Assembly (NCBI GenBank): GCA_016763215.1
Contig: JAESUF010000244.1
Span: 1-7,784, forward strand
Length of the DNA stretch: 7,784 nucleotides
Direction: 5' to 3'
From: Flavobacteriaceae bacterium
Lineage (GTDB): Bacteria > Bacteroidota > Bacteroidia > Flavobacteriales > Flavobacteriaceae
In this document: one piece after another, positions 6,913 through 7,784 of the stretch
Numbering within the stretch: the stretch's first letter is position 1
How the letters are laid out: each line of letters starts with the position of its first letter
Notes under the pieces: generated by a model
Database searches by the model: none
What the model was told of the DNA's origin: nothing
What the model saw: only the letters and a program-made list of their open reading frames with translations
Position numbers and translations under genes: made by a program

Positions 6913-7784
6913 TTATAAGTTTCCAATAAAAGAATTAAATTCTAATTTGAGATAAGGGTATTCTTTATTGTTGATATTTTGTAGCCCAAAAAAACGATGT
7001 TCTATAATCCTGTTGGGAACAATTTTATCAGAGATTGATTGATTGGGGAGCCCGTTCACAAAACAATTACTCATATCTTTTGAAATTACTTTTGATGTAA
7101 GTGTTGTTTTATAGTTGTACTGAAAATCTAATTTTTTTTGCTGTGGAATAGCTTCTTTTAAAAATTGATGCTCTACCCAAGATAATTCTTTTTGTTTATT
7201 ATAATAAGAAATAATTAATTGAGGAACCGTTATCTCTTCTAAACCACTATTAAATAATTGCCCATTTAATTGATGGTCGTTTAGATTTAATTCACTGATA
7301 GCTATGTTTTTAAATAAATCAGAATTTGTCACATTTCCAGCCGCATGAAGATCAAACTTAACAGGCTGTTCATCCAGGTCTATAGGAGTAAACTCATCTG
7401 GATTAAAAGTTTTTGGTGCAGACTCATGTATTTTCGACCAAGCAGTTCTTTCGAAATCAATACGAAAACTAGTTATCTCTTTCGGCATTAGTTTGTGTTT
7501 CATGACATATTTTGCATTGTAACTGGCCAATTCTTGATCATCATTGTTGTAGAGTGTCCCTTTTAGAACAACATCAGACGGAACATTGTCTATGTTTTGA
7601 AGCTCACCAATAATTACGTATTCATTATTATGCAGTATTAATTTTGCAGAGAGTATTTCTAATACTGGCTGTTTCAAAACATCTTCATGATAGGTTTGTT
7701 CTGTCGTAATTCGCCTTCTACCTTGGTTAAAATACCTTGGAAATGCTCTGGAATATAATTGATCTGGAGGAAGGTCTGTGTCCA
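6913..7784 (-). CDS. Protein with two FxLYD-like beta-sandwich repeats, 5' end missing
   Basis: The frame is open from the right edge to a TAA at 6913, showing 289 residues with no stop. A TTG at 7677 is not a believable start, because 35 further open codons precede it (beginning DTDLPPDQLYSRAFPRYF). Two repeats resemble FxLYD domains: visible residues about 41-111 (VIIGELQNIDN, then LKGTLYNNDDQELASY, ending LMPKEITSFRIDF) and about 157-225 (LNGQLFNSGLEE, then LIISYYNKQKELSWVEH, ending IPQQKKLDFQY). Such domains are beta sandwiches common in exported or membrane-bound proteins, and have no known enzymatic role. Whether it has a signal peptide or membrane anchor cannot be seen. It lies 3 bp before the Ig-like gene and so is probably the first or an early gene of the hydrolase operon, whose promoter is outside the window. 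Function unknown; an envelope accessory for polysaccharide handling is a guess from context. Confidence 0.8.
   Translation of the reverse strand, partial: DTDLPPDQLYSRAFPRYFNQGRRRITTEQTYHEDVLKQPVLEILSAKLILHNNEYVIIGELQNIDNVPSDVVLKGTLYNNDDQELASYNAKYVMKHKLMPKEITSFRIDFERTAWSKIHESAPKTFNPDEFTPIDLDEQPVKFDLHAAGNVTNSDLFKNIAISELNLNDHQLNGQLFNSGLEEITVPQLIISYYNKQKELSWVEHQFLKEAIPQQKKLDFQYNYKTTLTSKVISKDMSNCFVNGLPNQSISDKIVPNRIIEHRFFGLQNINNKEYPYLKLEFNSFIGNL

Noticed and set aside
6913..7677. A complete 254-residue gene starting with TTG at 7677.
   Set aside because: The same frame stays open for 35 codons to the window edge with plausible protein sequence, so the gene is partial at its 5' end.
1..7784. CRISPR array, tRNA, rRNA, insertion sequence or prophage genes.
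   Set aside because: No spaced direct repeats, cloverleaf-like segments, transposase or phage motifs were seen on either strand.

Overview
The window is AT-rich and shows the habits of a marine or soil Flavobacteriia-type Bacteroidota. Start codons are preceded by A-rich stretches rather than strong Shine-Dalgarno sequences, the proteins are rich in Lys, Asn and Ile, and the gene families (TPR outer-membrane proteins, small STAS proteins, Ig-like exported proteins) fit that group. No gene was matched to a named species, so the assignment is an inference from composition and style.

Layout. Positions 1-1191 (minus) hold the N-terminal 397 residues of an exported TPR protein that runs off the left edge. 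A 143-bp divergent intergenic region (1192-1334) carries an inverted repeat and a weak promoter candidate. A plus-strand operon follows: a 90-residue STAS-domain protein (1335-1607), a 12-TM MOP/Wzx-type polysaccharide flippase (1620-2873), and a family-4 (GT-B) glycosyltransferase (2973-4178). Facing it, with only 1 bp between stop codons, a minus-strand operon enters from the right edge. It encodes a protein with two FxLYD-like beta-sandwich repeats (6913-7784, 5' end missing), an exported four-segment Ig-like protein (5692-6909), and a membrane-anchored NTF2-like + GH5-type glycoside hydrolase (4180-5692). The hydrolase frame is broken at a run of nine A (4473-4481), just before the catalytic nucleophile.

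How the genes may work together. The set resembles an exopolysaccharide assembly and export locus. The glycosyltransferase would build or extend the chain, the MOP protein would carry it across the inner membrane, the TPR protein (possibly leading into an outer-membrane barrel) would form the periplasm/outer-membrane part, and the tethered hydrolase would trim it. The Ig-like and FxLYD-like proteins would be envelope accessories. The combination of GT4, MOP transporter, TPR outer-membrane protein and hydrolase recalls the Pel system in parts list only; no orthology is claimed. The STAS protein at the head of the operon recalls SypA of the Vibrio fischeri syp polysaccharide locus and suggests partner-switching control. 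The least expected features are the homopolymer frameshift in the hydrolase, the STAS protein without a visible kinase or phosphatase partner, and the two little-known beta-sandwich proteins.
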